A DNA stretch of 64,000 nt from Cephalopachus bancanus. Taxonomy: Eukaryota > Chordata > Mammalia > Primates > Tarsiidae. Location of the stretch: NCBI GenBank assembly GCA_027257055.1, contig JAPVLO010000039.1, forward strand, positions 7,098,501 through 7,162,500, given 5' to 3'. The notes beneath the pieces were generated by a model. It worked only from the letters and a program-made list of their open reading frames with translations. It was not told where the DNA came from and ran no database searches. Numbering within the stretch: the stretch's first letter is position 1; every line of letters starts with the position of its first letter. This document shows, piece by piece, positions 21,495 to 45,623 of this stretch. Made by a program: the position numbers and the translations under genes.

Positions 21495-22181
21495 GCACTG
21501 GCAAAATGGATATATCACCAATCAGGCCATTTAGGGTGTGCTACTATACACAGGTGGGCACAGGATCAGGGTATCAGCATTTCTTTATCGGTGTTAAAGC
21601 AGGCTAAGGATGAATGCTTAACTTGTCAGCTGGACAGCAAAAAGGTTATTCCCCAAGTTGTTACAGGGGAGCGCAATCAGGGGAAGACACCAGCCCAAAT
21701 CTGGCAAACTGGGCCCTTACCAATCTCAAGGGGATGTTGCTACATTTGTACCTGTGTAGATGCCTACTCTGGAGTCCTAGTCGCCTGTGCATACCAGCAT
21801 GCCAATCAGAAAAATACCTGTAGAACCTTAGATATCATCTGTTTATATTATGGAATCCCATCCCAAATTCAAAGTGATAATGGTTCTCATTTTAAAGGGA
21901 AATTAATAGACCAATATTGTGAGGACCATAATTTAGAATGGGTCTATCATATTCCCAATCATCCCCAAGCTGCAGGATTAATAGAACGGGTGAATGGCAT
22001 GCTAAAAGAAAAACTGTGTAAATTAGGAAATGCCTCCTATACACATTGGAAAGATAATCTGTTTATGGTCTTACAGCAGCTGAGTCATCGGCCCTTGGGA
22101 GAAAGTACTCCCTTGGCCCGAATGATGACACCTAATCTACAGATTAGAAAGCATATTGTCACAAGTACCATAAAGTGGTGA
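21495..22181 (+). pseudogene. Retroviral integrase
   Basis: Open from just after a TAA to a TGA at 22,179-22,181. The N-terminal zinc-binding part shows YHQSGHLG and CLTCQ. The core shows the DDE residues in TCVDAYSG, IQSDNGSHF and PQAAGLIERVNGMLK, so the catalytic triad is visible. It is preceded by a broken RNase H. Downstream the same reading frame continues into dUTPase after a single stop. Confidence 0.9.
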
Positions 22182-22598
22182 ACCTTTTCTGATAAAGCAC
22201 AAGTCCCATATCAAGGTACTTTAGGGTCAGCTGGATATGATCTTAGGAGTATAGAAACTGTTTGGATTGATCCTCTGGAACAGGTCACGGTAAGTACTGG
22301 GTTGGGTGTTCAGCTACCTTCTGGATATTATGGGCAAACAGCTGCTAGATCCAGTTTGGCAAAGAAAGGAATATAAATTGTGGGAGGGATAGTAGATTCA
22401 GACTATGTAGGGGAAATAAAAATAATGCTATATAATACATCTAAAGAAACCTTACATTTTAATGTAGGAGATAGAATAGCTCAATTACTGATAATCCTCT
22501 ATAAAAATGTTATTTGGGAACAAGTTCCTGAAGCACCAAATGTTACCACCCAAGTAGGTGGTTTTGGCTCTCCTAATGAGTCTGGAACCAAAGTATAG
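22182..22598 (+). pseudogene. Retroviral dUTPase, downstream of integrase
   Basis: All five trimeric dUTPase motifs can be seen in order: SAGYDL, ARSSLA, GGIVDSDYVGEI, GDRIAQLL and GGFGSPNESG. The frame is the same as integrase (both start in the same phase). Only the TGA at 22,179 and a TAA at 22,374-22,376 interrupt it. A dUTPase at the C-terminal end of pol is the class III (ERV-L) arrangement. In betaretroviruses the domain sits by protease instead. Confidence 0.9.
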
Positions 22599-22790
22599 GT
22601 AAAAAAGGCACCCAGGAGACACACCTCAGCCTGGCGAAATAATAGCTCAAGGAGATAATAATGTGGTGGCAGTAATGATGCCAGGACAAAAATTCCCACA
22701 GATGCTTCCCACTGACCAGTTATTTTATCGTATCTAGTTTATTCTTGTGCTGTCATTCCTGACTGTTGATGTCATGCCTGGACCCCCGGA

Positions 22791-23369
22791 ATGAAGTTAT
22801 CCAATAACAGTATGCAGCTTAGATGGAATTGGAAGAATGCAACTAAACCGCGCCAGCAAGACAATTTTACCTGTGATGCTAACACTTCTTGTACAATTGC
22901 CAATATGACAACAGTCAATGCCACAGCCTGGAGGGGTAAAATTCTTTTGAGGGCTATTATAGCTGGTCCCTCTCCAATTAGTATTAATATATCTTCATAT
23001 GTAAAAATATGCTGTTTAGTTAATATGAGTTTAGCCAATCCTATTACTTGGAGACAGAATTTAGAAGACCAAATAACTGAGTGTAATGCAACTGAATTAA
23101 CTTTTACTGTAAATAGCTCCCAATTTTTATTTTGTTCAAAGTCAACTGCAATTGTTAATAGGAGTACTTGGGCGGATCATATATGGATTAATGTAAATAA
23201 ACCCCCAAACACTACAGTTCAGACACCCCAAGTGGTAAGGATTCCGAAATCATGTGTCAATGTATCAGTTATGGCCAAAAAGATGCTCTTTCACTTTAAT
23301 GTAACTTTCCCAATTATCCCACTTTGTGCTTGCCAGAGGTGGGCATGGCATGATACCCTCATGGTTTGA
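22791..23369 (+). pseudogene. Retroviral env surface region (broken)
   Basis: A 192-codon open segment with 14 N-x-S/T sequons by my count (for example NATKP, NTSC, NISS, NSSQ, NRST) and scattered cysteines, as expected of a glycosylated surface subunit. No in-frame leader precedes it; a hydrophobic SSLFLCC-like stretch lies just upstream, cut off by a stop. The segment ends in a stop, and the neighbouring frame picks up the continuation near 23,326. 22,599-22,790 is a short non-coding gap after dUTPase. Confidence 0.75.
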
Positions 23370-24570
23370 GTCAGGAATGGGACTAGTAAACTCCATAGAT
23401 TTGGAAGTCCTGGCCAACAAATTAAAGAACACTGAGCAGGACACTGCGGAGGCCGTTACTGTTAATGCCCAATGGCTTCCAACTTCGATACTTCCTCATG
23501 AGAATATCTTAAGCTATCAAAAGAATATGCTAACACTATTTAACAGGACCCGTCTCCAACAGTATAACATGACCGTCCTTACTAACTGGACAATATGTTC
23601 TGTTGAACATCTGTATATACTGATACAAAAGGAACATGCATAACGAGCTTTGCAGGAGGAAGGAATAACACGGAGGACCATCTCTAAACTCCCTCAGATG
23701 GCCTGGATAACCGCTCAATCCCCGAACGTTACTGCAAAGAAACTTGGTGTAGTGGTACCATACAATATTATTTACCTTCTGTAACCAAAGAATTATGTTC
23801 GTTTCGTGTACTCCCTCTTATCACTCCTTTCTATTTTATGATACCTCAATTAGAAGGCTCACATATTGATAAAGATAATATCACTTATAGGTTAGATGAC
23901 TGCACTGCTACGGATGAAGGACCTAATTGTAATGGTTTAATTAGATCTATGGAACCTTGTCTATTAAGGCATTCCTCCAATATATGTCTTTGGACTTTGT
24001 ATCCTATTAACAATTTTTCAATGCTATATGAAATAGGAACTCAGCATGTGTGTCTTGCCAGCAATAATATATCTGAATTAGGCCGTTCTCTGGATGTCTG
24101 CAGCATCTGGAGATTCTCCATTGGAACGGTGATGTGTATTACCTGTTGCCTGATCTGGTGGATGATGTAAACCTCACTTGGATACCATGCTGCCTTCCTC
24201 TACCAAGTTTATTTTTACTTACCCACCTTACAACAAATTGTAAATGAATCTATATTACTACAGCAGCATCTTCAACTGAATCAACGCTTTCTAACTGAAC
24301 ACAGGCTTGCTACGCACATTGAATTTAACAAATTACTTGATATATCACGTTATTGCACAAGATTCTAATCATCACTGGTATGGTTTCTTATTTCAGTCCT
24401 CTACTGCACAACGGTATTTTGGAAGCATTTTTATCATATTAATCATTATATTCATCATATTAATGTTAATTTGTGTGTGTAATTGTTGGATATATAAACA
24501 AGTGCATCAAATGTCTAATGCTCTAATAGTGGAAAGTATGCCCACATACTTTTCCCCTTCTCAACTCTAG
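23326..24570 (+). pseudogene. Retroviral env downstream/transmembrane region (broken)
   Basis: Four open pieces in different frames (23,326-23,643, about 23,700-23,800, 23,838-24,170, 24,307-24,570) carry more sequons and cysteines. The last piece has a strong hydrophobic anchor (about 20 residues around IFIILIIIFIILMLICV) followed by a short cytoplasmic tail that ends just before the 3' LTR. No furin-like cleavage site or clear fusion peptide was identified. Stops and frameshifts prevent any complete Env. Confidence 0.75.
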
Positions 24571-24578
24571 AGCCGAGA

Positions 24579-25150
24579 TGAAAGGGTAAAGAAAATAGAG
24601 TAGGAGTTGACAAGGGGTATGCTGTGTGCATGAGAGGAGGGTGACCCCGGGCGCGTCCTCGGCTGGGGCGGCTTGGCTACCCGCCCGGGACAAAGAAAGT
24701 AAACCAAATGTTGTGTAAACCAGGTGTTTTTCGGCGGAGCATTTGGTTTATCAGGAAACTGGACTCGGACCCTAGCCAAGTGCGAGTTCATGAGTACTGA
24801 GCGAATTAATTGACGCCCGCTCTGTGAGCAAGGGGGCTCCTCTTTGTCTGAACACAGCATGGGAAAGGGCAGCAAGGGAGAGCCCGAGACTGAGATTCTC
24901 ACTTGGGCGATGCTGTCTCCGGCGCTGTCCCCGTCTGGGTGATGAGGATTTCCCCGAGGTAGGATGGCAGGACGGTGGTAACGTGTTTTCCCCTCTTTTC
25001 TTTCTTTCTCCTCCTTACTAATATATATTTCTGTATCTAAATAAAGCCGTTTAATTTTCTTCTGCTGGCGTGTGGCGGTGTTCTTTGCGGATCGAGCCCA
25101 ATTAATATTGGACCGTGCACGGCCACACAGTAAGACTCCTCGCCGTCACA
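24579..25150 (+). repeat. 3' LTR
   Basis: 572 bases from TGAAAGGGTAAAG to CGCCGTCACA, uninterrupted. It has CTAAATAAAGCCG near 25,038. A short purine stretch (AGAGCCGAGA) sits just upstream in place of a long polypurine tract. Confidence 0.95.
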
Positions 25151-25655
25151 CCCTCCCAGGGCCCCCCCAAAAAGGGGCGAGGCGGAGTCCAGCCCCTTGT
25201 CATCCCACCCCGGCTCAGCCCCGCCCCTCCCCGCCGTCCGCTGCCCACCCACCCGGTCCTGCCTGGTCCCCAGGACTCGGGAGGGAGGGTCCACGCCGCC
25301 CCCTGGCGGCCCCGGCCCGGCGCCAGGCTGCCAGCGGCCGACAGCCGTCCCTCCGCACGGCCGCCCCCTGGCGGCAGGCCCTGGAGGCAGCGCCCGGCCC
25401 GCAAGCGGCCCCAGAGCCCGAGAGTGACGGCGGCGGAGCCCCGCCCCTCCGCCCCGCCCCTTCGCGGGGCCTCCGCCCCCCGCCCGCGTGGTCCGCTGGG
25501 GCGCTCCAGCCGCTGGGGCGGGCGGTGGCCGCTCCTCGCAGCCCCCGGCCGGGTCCAGGGGCGGCGGCCGCTCCTCGCAGCGCCCCACCAGGTCCAGCGG
25601 TGGGAGACGGCAGCCCCCTTCCGGGCCGGGCCCGTTCCGCTCGGGAGGTCCCCGC
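25151..25655 (-). other. MMP25 3' UTR (proximal part)
   Basis: 505 very GC-rich bases between the MMP25 stop codon and the provirus. Two CTCF-like elements lie at 25,294-25,310 and 25,359-25,377. No minus-strand AATAAA is present, so a transcript ending normally would have to run into the antisense provirus or use an unseen variant signal. Confidence 0.6.
25359..25377 (-). promoter_or_regulatory. CTCF-like motif pair in MMP25 3' UTR
   Basis: On the minus strand this reads CTGCCGCCAGGGGGCGGCC. A second, GCCGCCAGGGGGCGGCG, lies at 25,294-25,310. Both fit the CTCF core (CCASYAGGGGGCRC-like). Counterparts occur in the decayed copies at 41-58, 3014-3030 and 3081-3098. Confidence 0.5.
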
Positions 25656-36211
<10,556 letters not shown>

Positions 36212-37489
36212 GGCGCGCTGCAGCCCAGGCACCGGCCGACGTCGCCCCAGGGACCTGGAGCAGGAGGTCGGGGCCTGGAGAGGGTCAGAGATGTCCGGTG
36301 CCGGGTAGAAGAGGGCTGGGGCGTGTCCAGAGCTCCGGGGTCCTAGCTGGCACGTCAGGGGTTCGGGCGAGGGGGACGCGCGGCGGAGTCAGCGGAGAGT
36401 CCAGGGGCGCTGGGGGTCCCAGAAGGGCTGAGAGGGCGCAGGTGGGGGCCGCGGCGGCCTCTCGGGGTCCGGGACCCGGTCCTGTCCCTACCGGGGCGCT
36501 GCGCCCCCTCTCCTCCAGGCGCGCACGGAGGGCGCAGTGGGCGGGCGGGGCTGGGCGCACCCGGATAGGCGGCGAGGGCAACGGCCCAATCGTCGGACGT
36601 CCGGCAAAAAGAGGCGGGCCATGCGGTGGCCCCCACCCCCGCTGGGACCCGGGGACCCTCTTCCGACGCCTCGGAGCCCGAGCGCCCGCTGGACACCCAG
36701 GTGGGGGCGGCCGCGCGCAACCCCGGCAGCGTCCCCAGCTTCCCCTCCCACGTCCGCAAGTTTCTCTTCCCAGATCCGGGCTCCGGCGGGGCTCTCCGGA
36801 GCAGGGCTCGCTTCTGCTTTCCCGGAGCCACGCAGCCCGGGGAGGGGCGGCCCCGGCCTCCCCACCCCCCAGGCCTCCCCATCTTCCTTCTCCCCTCCCC
36901 CACGCCTTCCCGCCCCTCTCTCCCGGGACCCAGTGCTGCGGGGCCGTCTAAGCGCCGAGGGGATTTCCGGGCAGCAGGAGGCTGGGAAGGAAGCGTCCCG
37001 TCCCTGCGGGGTCCCGGCCCGCCCCCCGCCCCCCGCCCATCCAGGCCAGCCCCTGCTGCGTGTGGATGCGGCTGGCGGAGGGCCGGATACTCATGCCCGG
37101 CTCCTGGTCGCTGCGCGCGGGGCTCTGGGCTTCTGCAGACCCCAGGCCCGCCCCGCGACCGCGCCCTCTCCCCAGGTGCCAGACATTTACACCCCGCGGC
37201 CTCACGCGGAAGCTGGAGCGCCTGCCCCGTGCCTGGAGTGGGTGGGCGGGACGGGTGGCCGGGGAGAGGAGGCTTGGGGACCCGCAGAACAGCCCCTCCC
37301 GCACCGAGAGCGTAATGCTAGCGGGCTGGGCAGGTGGAGGAGGGTGGCTCGGGGGCTTCCTGGAGAGGGGCTGGGTGAGTGCTTGCAGTGGGGAGCTCTA
37401 GGACATCGCATCTGTATCTCAGACAAAATAAACAGCCAGCAGGATGGGCCAGCTGCAGAGGCAGAGGAAACCACTGAGATCCTGTCTCG

Positions 37490-38489
37490 GTTTGCTAAGG
37501 CTGCCATAACAGAATATATTCTGGGTGGCTTAAGCAGAAATTTATTTTCTTGTCAGGTGTGGTGGTTCACGTTTGTAATCCCTTCACTTTGGGAGACTGA
37601 GGCCAGAGGATCCGTTGAGCCCAGGAGGTCGAGGCTATAGTGCGCTGTGATCCAGCCGCTGCACTCCAACCTGGGAGAGAGCGCAGGACCCTGTCTTGAA
37701 AATGAATAGCAGGGTGAGGTGGCTGATGTCTGTAATCCCAGCACTTTGGGAGGTGGAAGCTGAAGGATTGCTTGAGCCCAGGAGTTTGAGACCAGCTTAG
37801 GCAACACAGTAAGACCTTGTGTCTACAAAAAAATCAAAACATTAGCTGGGCGTGGTGGCATATGCCTGTAGTTCCAGTTACTGGGGAGCTGAGGCAGAAG
37901 GATCACCTGAGCCCAGGAGGTAGAGGCTGCAGTGACCTGTGATCTGTGCCAGTGCACTCCAGCCTGGGTGAGAGTGAGACCCTCAACTCAAAAACAAACA
38001 AACAAAAATAAATCTTAAAAACTTTCGGTCATTGCTAGGCCATTGGGCCATGGCTAGGCCATTGCCAGGCCACTGTGGCCATTACCTCACTGGACTCTGA
38101 TGTGGTCATGTTTTTTGAGCTATGGCCTGGCCACGTTTTCTGGCTCTGGCCCCCTCCCCTACCTTGGGGAGGTAACTCTCCTCTGTCTCTCTAACTTACT
38201 TTCTAAATAGACTATATTTTCTAATCTAAATAACAGTAATCATAAATACAACTTTTAAACCAAGAAAGGTGTTTTCCTCACAGTTCTGGAAGTTGGAAGA
38301 TCAAGATCAAGGTGCTGGTAGGGTTGGTTTCTCGGGAGGCCTCTCTGCTGGGCCACCCTCTTGCGGTCTCCTCCTGTGGTCGTCCCCCTGTGGGCACACA
38401 GCCCTGGTGTCTTCCTCTTATGAGGATGCCTATCACCAGACTCGCCCCACAAACCTCGTTTTTACTTATCCATCTCCTTACAGGCTCTG

Positions 38490-38490
<1 letters not shown>
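37490..38490 (+). repeat. Old MaLR/MLT-like repeat split by two Alus
   Basis: 37,487-37,550 (TTGCTAAGGCTGCCATAACAG...GGTGGCTTAAGCAGAAATTT) continues at about 38,265-38,490 (CTCACAGTTCTGGAAGTTGG, ATCAAGGTGCTGGTAGGGTTGG, TCTTATGAGGATGCC). Between them are an Alu at 37,555-37,705, a second at 37,710-38,000 and a CATTGCTAGGCCATTG-rich patch to 38,260. Confidence 0.65.
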
Positions 38491-41419
<2,929 letters not shown>

Positions 41420-41420
<1 letters not shown>

Positions 41421-43515
41421 TTAATGAAAATGCTTAAATGTCCAAAGAGTGACGGGGCTGAGAGCCAGGGAAGCTGGGATGAGGGGTCTGCTGATAAATG
41501 ACTTGGCCTCCTGAGCTGGTTTTCTCATCTGTGAATGGTGTGACCTCACAGGGTTGCTGTGAAGATGAAATACAATGTGACATGCAGGTGAGTCACCTCT
41601 GGCCACGCAGAGGATCACCAGTGAGGACTAAGTGCTGGCTCCACACCCTCATTTCACCTTTGCTCCCCCATAAGCTAGGAACTGCTAACACCCCCATTTT
41701 ACAGATGGGGGAACCGGGTGCACACATCTGGCAAGTGGCCACACTGGAACTTGGACGGAAGCCCAGTGATGCCAGTACCCATAAGCCAAGCTCCTTTGCT
41801 GTGTGGTTTTATTGGATCGTTTTTGGGTTTATAGGTTACACTCCCTCCCACGTCCTGCATGGACTGTGACCTTCCTGAGAGTAGGCCATGACCACTTCAC
41901 CCCCAGATGAGCCTAGCCCCCTGCCTGGCAGAGGGAGCTCAGAGCAGGTGTGTGGGTGTGGTGTGGTGGGGCCCAGGGTGACTGGCATGTGGCGGGGACA
42001 CTGAGCTTATATTTAGGGGTCCAGTGGCAGCATCCAGGGGAGACTGGGATGTCTTCAACTCTTCAGCATTGGCCTGGCTGCCCCTGCAAGAACTGTGCGA
42101 GAAAATGCATCCCTGCCGAGCAGAGTGGCTCTGAGATGAGGCTCCCTTCCCCTGCTCTCTGCTGGCAAGGAGGCCCGTCCCAGCCGCAGGACCCAGCAGT
42201 CCCAGCCCCTAAACCATCCCACCAGGGCGCCCTTGCTCCCCTCTTCCCACAAGCCAGGAGTCCCAGCTCCCACCCTCCTCCTCCTTTTCTAGAACCCAGG
42301 CCAGGAGGCCCCCAGTCCCCCAAGACTCAGGAGTCCTGACCCCCTGCCGAGGTGTGTGGACCCAACTGATACTGGCCAGCAGAAGCCACTGGCTCACAAC
42401 CTTTTCCAATTTCACATGCAGTGCTGCCACAGGGGTAGCTTGAAATCAGCCAAGGAGGGAGCATTTACACCACGGAAATTAGCAAATGCAGCACACCAGG
42501 GTTTTTGTTTGCTTGTTTGTTTTAACATTTTTATTTTTTTATTTTAAAATTGTGGGGTACACTTCAGGGTTAGATATACAGATATTCACTGTGCAGGTAC
42601 CCTTGTTGATGAGGTGTGCCCCCCCTTCCCCAGGCAGATTTCCACTACTGCCAATCCCACCTCCCTGCCCTCCCTCCCCTCCGCAGTGGTTTTTGTTTGT
42701 TTTAACCAGAAAGCCTGTTGCTAAGTATTTCCCAGGACATCACTGCTCCCAACCCTCTGTGTATCCTGCTCTCTGGGCCAGGAGCCCCTGCCACGAGGCC
42801 CAGGAAGCCTCACAACAAGACACAAGGCCTCAGCTGGGGCATCACCACTGCCCAAACTGTCCTGGGCCTGGACCCAGCCCCTGCCTGGATCTCCCCCTCT
42901 CCACACCATGGCTCTGTCCCAGGCTGGCACGTGGTGCCCAGCTCTGCACAACTCAGAACTGAGAGCCCCTGGTGTGGAACCACATGGACTCAGCTGTGGC
43001 TACAGGCATGGCACGTTAGCCATGTGGGCTGCAAGACCCTCGTCTGCAGCGTGGACATCAGTCCAGAGCAGGACCCTAGAGTCACTCTGCTGCTTCATTC
43101 AGGTTCTGCCCGTGGTGTAGCTGAGCCTGTACTACAAAAATCACAAGAGGTTTGTCTTCTTTTCTTTCCTCTTTCTCCCTGCCTGCTTGCCTGAAGGTAG
43201 TCATTTCAGTAAAGACTAGTAATTGATTATCTTCATACCTAGCCCCCATGCTGTCCACAAGACTGATGAAAGTGTTGTTCTCTCAAAGAACAAGGCAGAC
43301 CTCCTCGGTGGCATCCAGGGGATTGATCTGCCGAGGGTCAAGGGATGCAGGCAGCTCTGGTCATGGAGCCCTCAGCTCCCCCATGCCTACCCTGCTCAAA
43401 AAAGTCCCTGGGTATGTTCAAATGTCACTGGGATTTGAGAGTCTGCCTCTCCTGCCCTCACACTTTGGCCAAATCAAATAACCCTTTCTCTGCTCCTTTT
43501 TAAATTATTTATTTA
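41420..43515. other. Intergenic, nothing recognised
   Basis: Single-copy-looking DNA with a T-rich patch at 42,500-42,560. The short open frames in it do not resemble a known protein and lack exon structure. Confidence 0.45.
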
Positions 43516-43815
43516 TTTGTTTATTTTTTAGCTGGAGTCTCATTCTGTCGCCCAGGCTGGAGTGCAGTGGCACGCTCACAGCCACCGCAGCCTCGACCTG
43601 CTGGGCTCAGGCGATCCTTCCACCTCAGCCTTCCAAGTAGCTGGAACTACAGGCACGAGCCACTATGCCTGGTTAATTTATTTATTTATTTATTGTAGAG
43701 ATGAGGTCTCATCTAGTTGCCCAGGTTGGTCTGGAACCCGTGGGCTCAGGCAATCCTCTCACCTCGGCCTCCCAAAGTGCTGGAATTACAGGCATAACCC
43801 GCTGCACCCAGACTC
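43516..43815 (-). mobile_element. Alu, minus orientation
   Basis: TTAGCTGGAGTCTCATTCTGTCGCCC through AGTGCTGGAATTACAGGCATAACCC. The linker region is expanded with TTTATTTATTTATTTATTG. Confidence 0.9.
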
Positions 43816-44199
43816 CTTTCTCTGCTCCGAAGTGCTGATGTGTGAGTGTTTGGCTCTCTGGGCATCAGGTACTCGAACCCAACTTTGGGGATTCTATGAC
43901 AATGGGACCCCAAGCAAAGCAGATAACCTCCCTGAGCTTCAGCTTCCTCATCTGTAAAATGGGGATGGTAGTAATTCCTGCTTCCCTAGGCTGTCATGAG
44001 AGTGAGCGAGTTATGCCTAGAAAAGCGCTTACTCAAGAGTGCTTAATGTGGGGGGGATTTTTTGTTATTGTGCCCGTCAGTCATTTCTGATCCCACAGGG
44101 AAGGGCAGTTGGGAGGGGAAGGAAGTTGACGCCTGTGCTCAGTGTGGGGTCTGCACACAGTGGGTGCCCAGTTCCCTGGTCGGGTGGTCCTTTCCCACC

Positions 44200-45050
44200 G
44201 AAGTAAGACGTGCCAGTGCCCTGACCCGGGTAGGGGCGGATTTCTCTCGGCCGCGCCTGGCCATTCCGGCCGCCAGGGGGCGCCCCAGCCCCTTCCGCGG
44301 CCCCGCCCCTTCACCTGTGCCGGCCGCGCACCTGGCGCCGCCTCCGCCTCCGGAAGAGGGGACCCGGGACCGCGGGGACCTCGACGGAAGCCCGGCGTCT
44401 TCGGGTAAGAGCCTGGGGGGCTCCGAGGGCGGGACTCTCGAGCTTCGTGCGGGACTGACCGGCGCGTGGGCGGAAGGAGGCAGGGGAGCGGGTGGGGGGG
44501 TCGGGAGTCCCGGGACCGCCGGGGGGGGGCGTCAGCAGAAGGGAGGGCGGAGGCTGGGCTTGGGACGCCCGGACTTGGGGTCCCCACGCCTGATTTGGGT
44601 GCTAGGCGGCAGCTCGATGCGGGGGGCGAGACCCCCCAGGGCTCCTGAGTGGGCGCGGGACCGGGGGGGCCACGTCGGGGAGACCCAGGGGAGCGGCCTG
44701 GGGGCAGCCGGGCCGGGACTACCGCGACACCTGCGTCCTGCGAGCAGGGCTGCGCTCTGGCACCCGGCGAGATGGGGGGGACAGGTGTGTGTGCGCGGGT
44801 AGGGGGCGGGGACCCTCAGCAGGGCCGGAGCGGGGCGCCCCGGCGAGCGCGTGCTGCCCGCGGCATGTGGGACCCTCCCTCTCGGGCCCCTGGACCCCAG
44901 GCCCGGCAGTCCTGGCATCCCAGGGCGCCCAACCCCAGGGGCGGGCCGGGAAGTAAACAGAAACCCTGCGTGGCGCTGCGGCCGCGCGGCCGGCACAACC
45001 TGTTCCCTCGCCCTGTCCTGGGCCTGACGTCAGGGCCCTGGGAGAGTGGA
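44200..45050 (+). promoter_or_regulatory. CpG-island promoter and 5' noncoding exon of BICDL2
   Basis: A dense CpG region. A donor-like TTCGG|GTAAGAGC at 44,404/44,405 could close a noncoding first exon that splices to the acceptor at 45,608-45,609, just before the coding exon. A CTCF-like CCGCCAGGGGGCGC lies at 44,270-44,283 and a perfect CRE, TGACGTCA, at 45,025-45,032. Confidence 0.6.
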
Positions 45051-45623
45051 GGGCTGGGGGCCAGGGGTCCTGGGTCCTGAGGGGTGGAAGCAGGAATGCC
45101 TGGGTCCGGCTAAATACGGGCACTGGGTGGGATCTCGGAGTCGGAGCTGGTCGGGGCCTGGGACCTCCTCTGAGTCCCAACAGCTGGACGGAGCCCCTGG
45201 AGGGAGGGCGGCTGGGTCCCGCGGGGCAAAGGACCCAGGGTCAGGCACCTGCGTTCTTGGGAGGAGAAAGGCTGGGCCCGCTCCTGAGAGCTGAGTCCCT
45301 GGAACGGGGGTTCTGGGAAACGCCTCCCAGGTGGCGGGTTCTGGGAAGGGGGGTCCAGGGAGGCAGGGTGGACTGTGGCCCTGGGGCCTTGGGACGAGGT
45401 TTCCTGGGGGACAGAGATTGTCTGGCAGAGTCCCAAAGCAAGGCGGCTCATTTCCTTGGGCTCCCTGCCTCAGTTTACCCTGGGGACATTAACGGAGCTT
45501 GGTGGCCAAAACACAGATCACTAACCCTTAGTGGCCCGAGGAAGCTGCAGGACTGGGAGGGCCAGGTGTTGGCCAGTGGGGAGTATCCTGCAGCCGCCTG
45601 TCCCCACAGATGCTGCAGGTGCC

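Larger units (their letters stand above)
16232..25155 (+). mobile_element. Endogenous retrovirus, nearly full-length provirus
   Basis: Two similar LTRs start TGAAAGGG and end GTCACA, and enclose a primer site and broken gag, protease, RT-RNase H, integrase, dUTPase and env regions. It is flanked by a perfect 5-base target duplication CCCTC (16,232-16,236 and 25,151-25,155). A dUTPase placed after integrase and a 5-base duplication are features of class III (ERV-L-like) elements. The primer site matches tRNA-Ser, as in the HERV-S group. Every gene carries stops or frameshifts, so no complete protein is encoded. I count about 16 substitutions between the LTRs over roughly 520 compared bases (about 3%) plus indels, so the insertion is not ancient. 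Three Alus at 16,274, 18,114 and 19,421 are younger still. The provirus is antisense to MMP25, with its 3' LTR ending 505 bases beyond the MMP25 stop codon. Confidence 0.95.

Noticed and set aside
22380..22598. A free-standing cellular dUTPase gene
   Set aside because: It is in frame with retroviral integrase and inside the provirus, so it is the viral domain.
36537..37640. A 367-codon open frame on the plus strand and overlapping 342-codon frame
   Set aside because: Both lie in the MMP25 CpG island, are Pro/Arg/Ala-rich and end in an Alu. They are typical composition artefacts.
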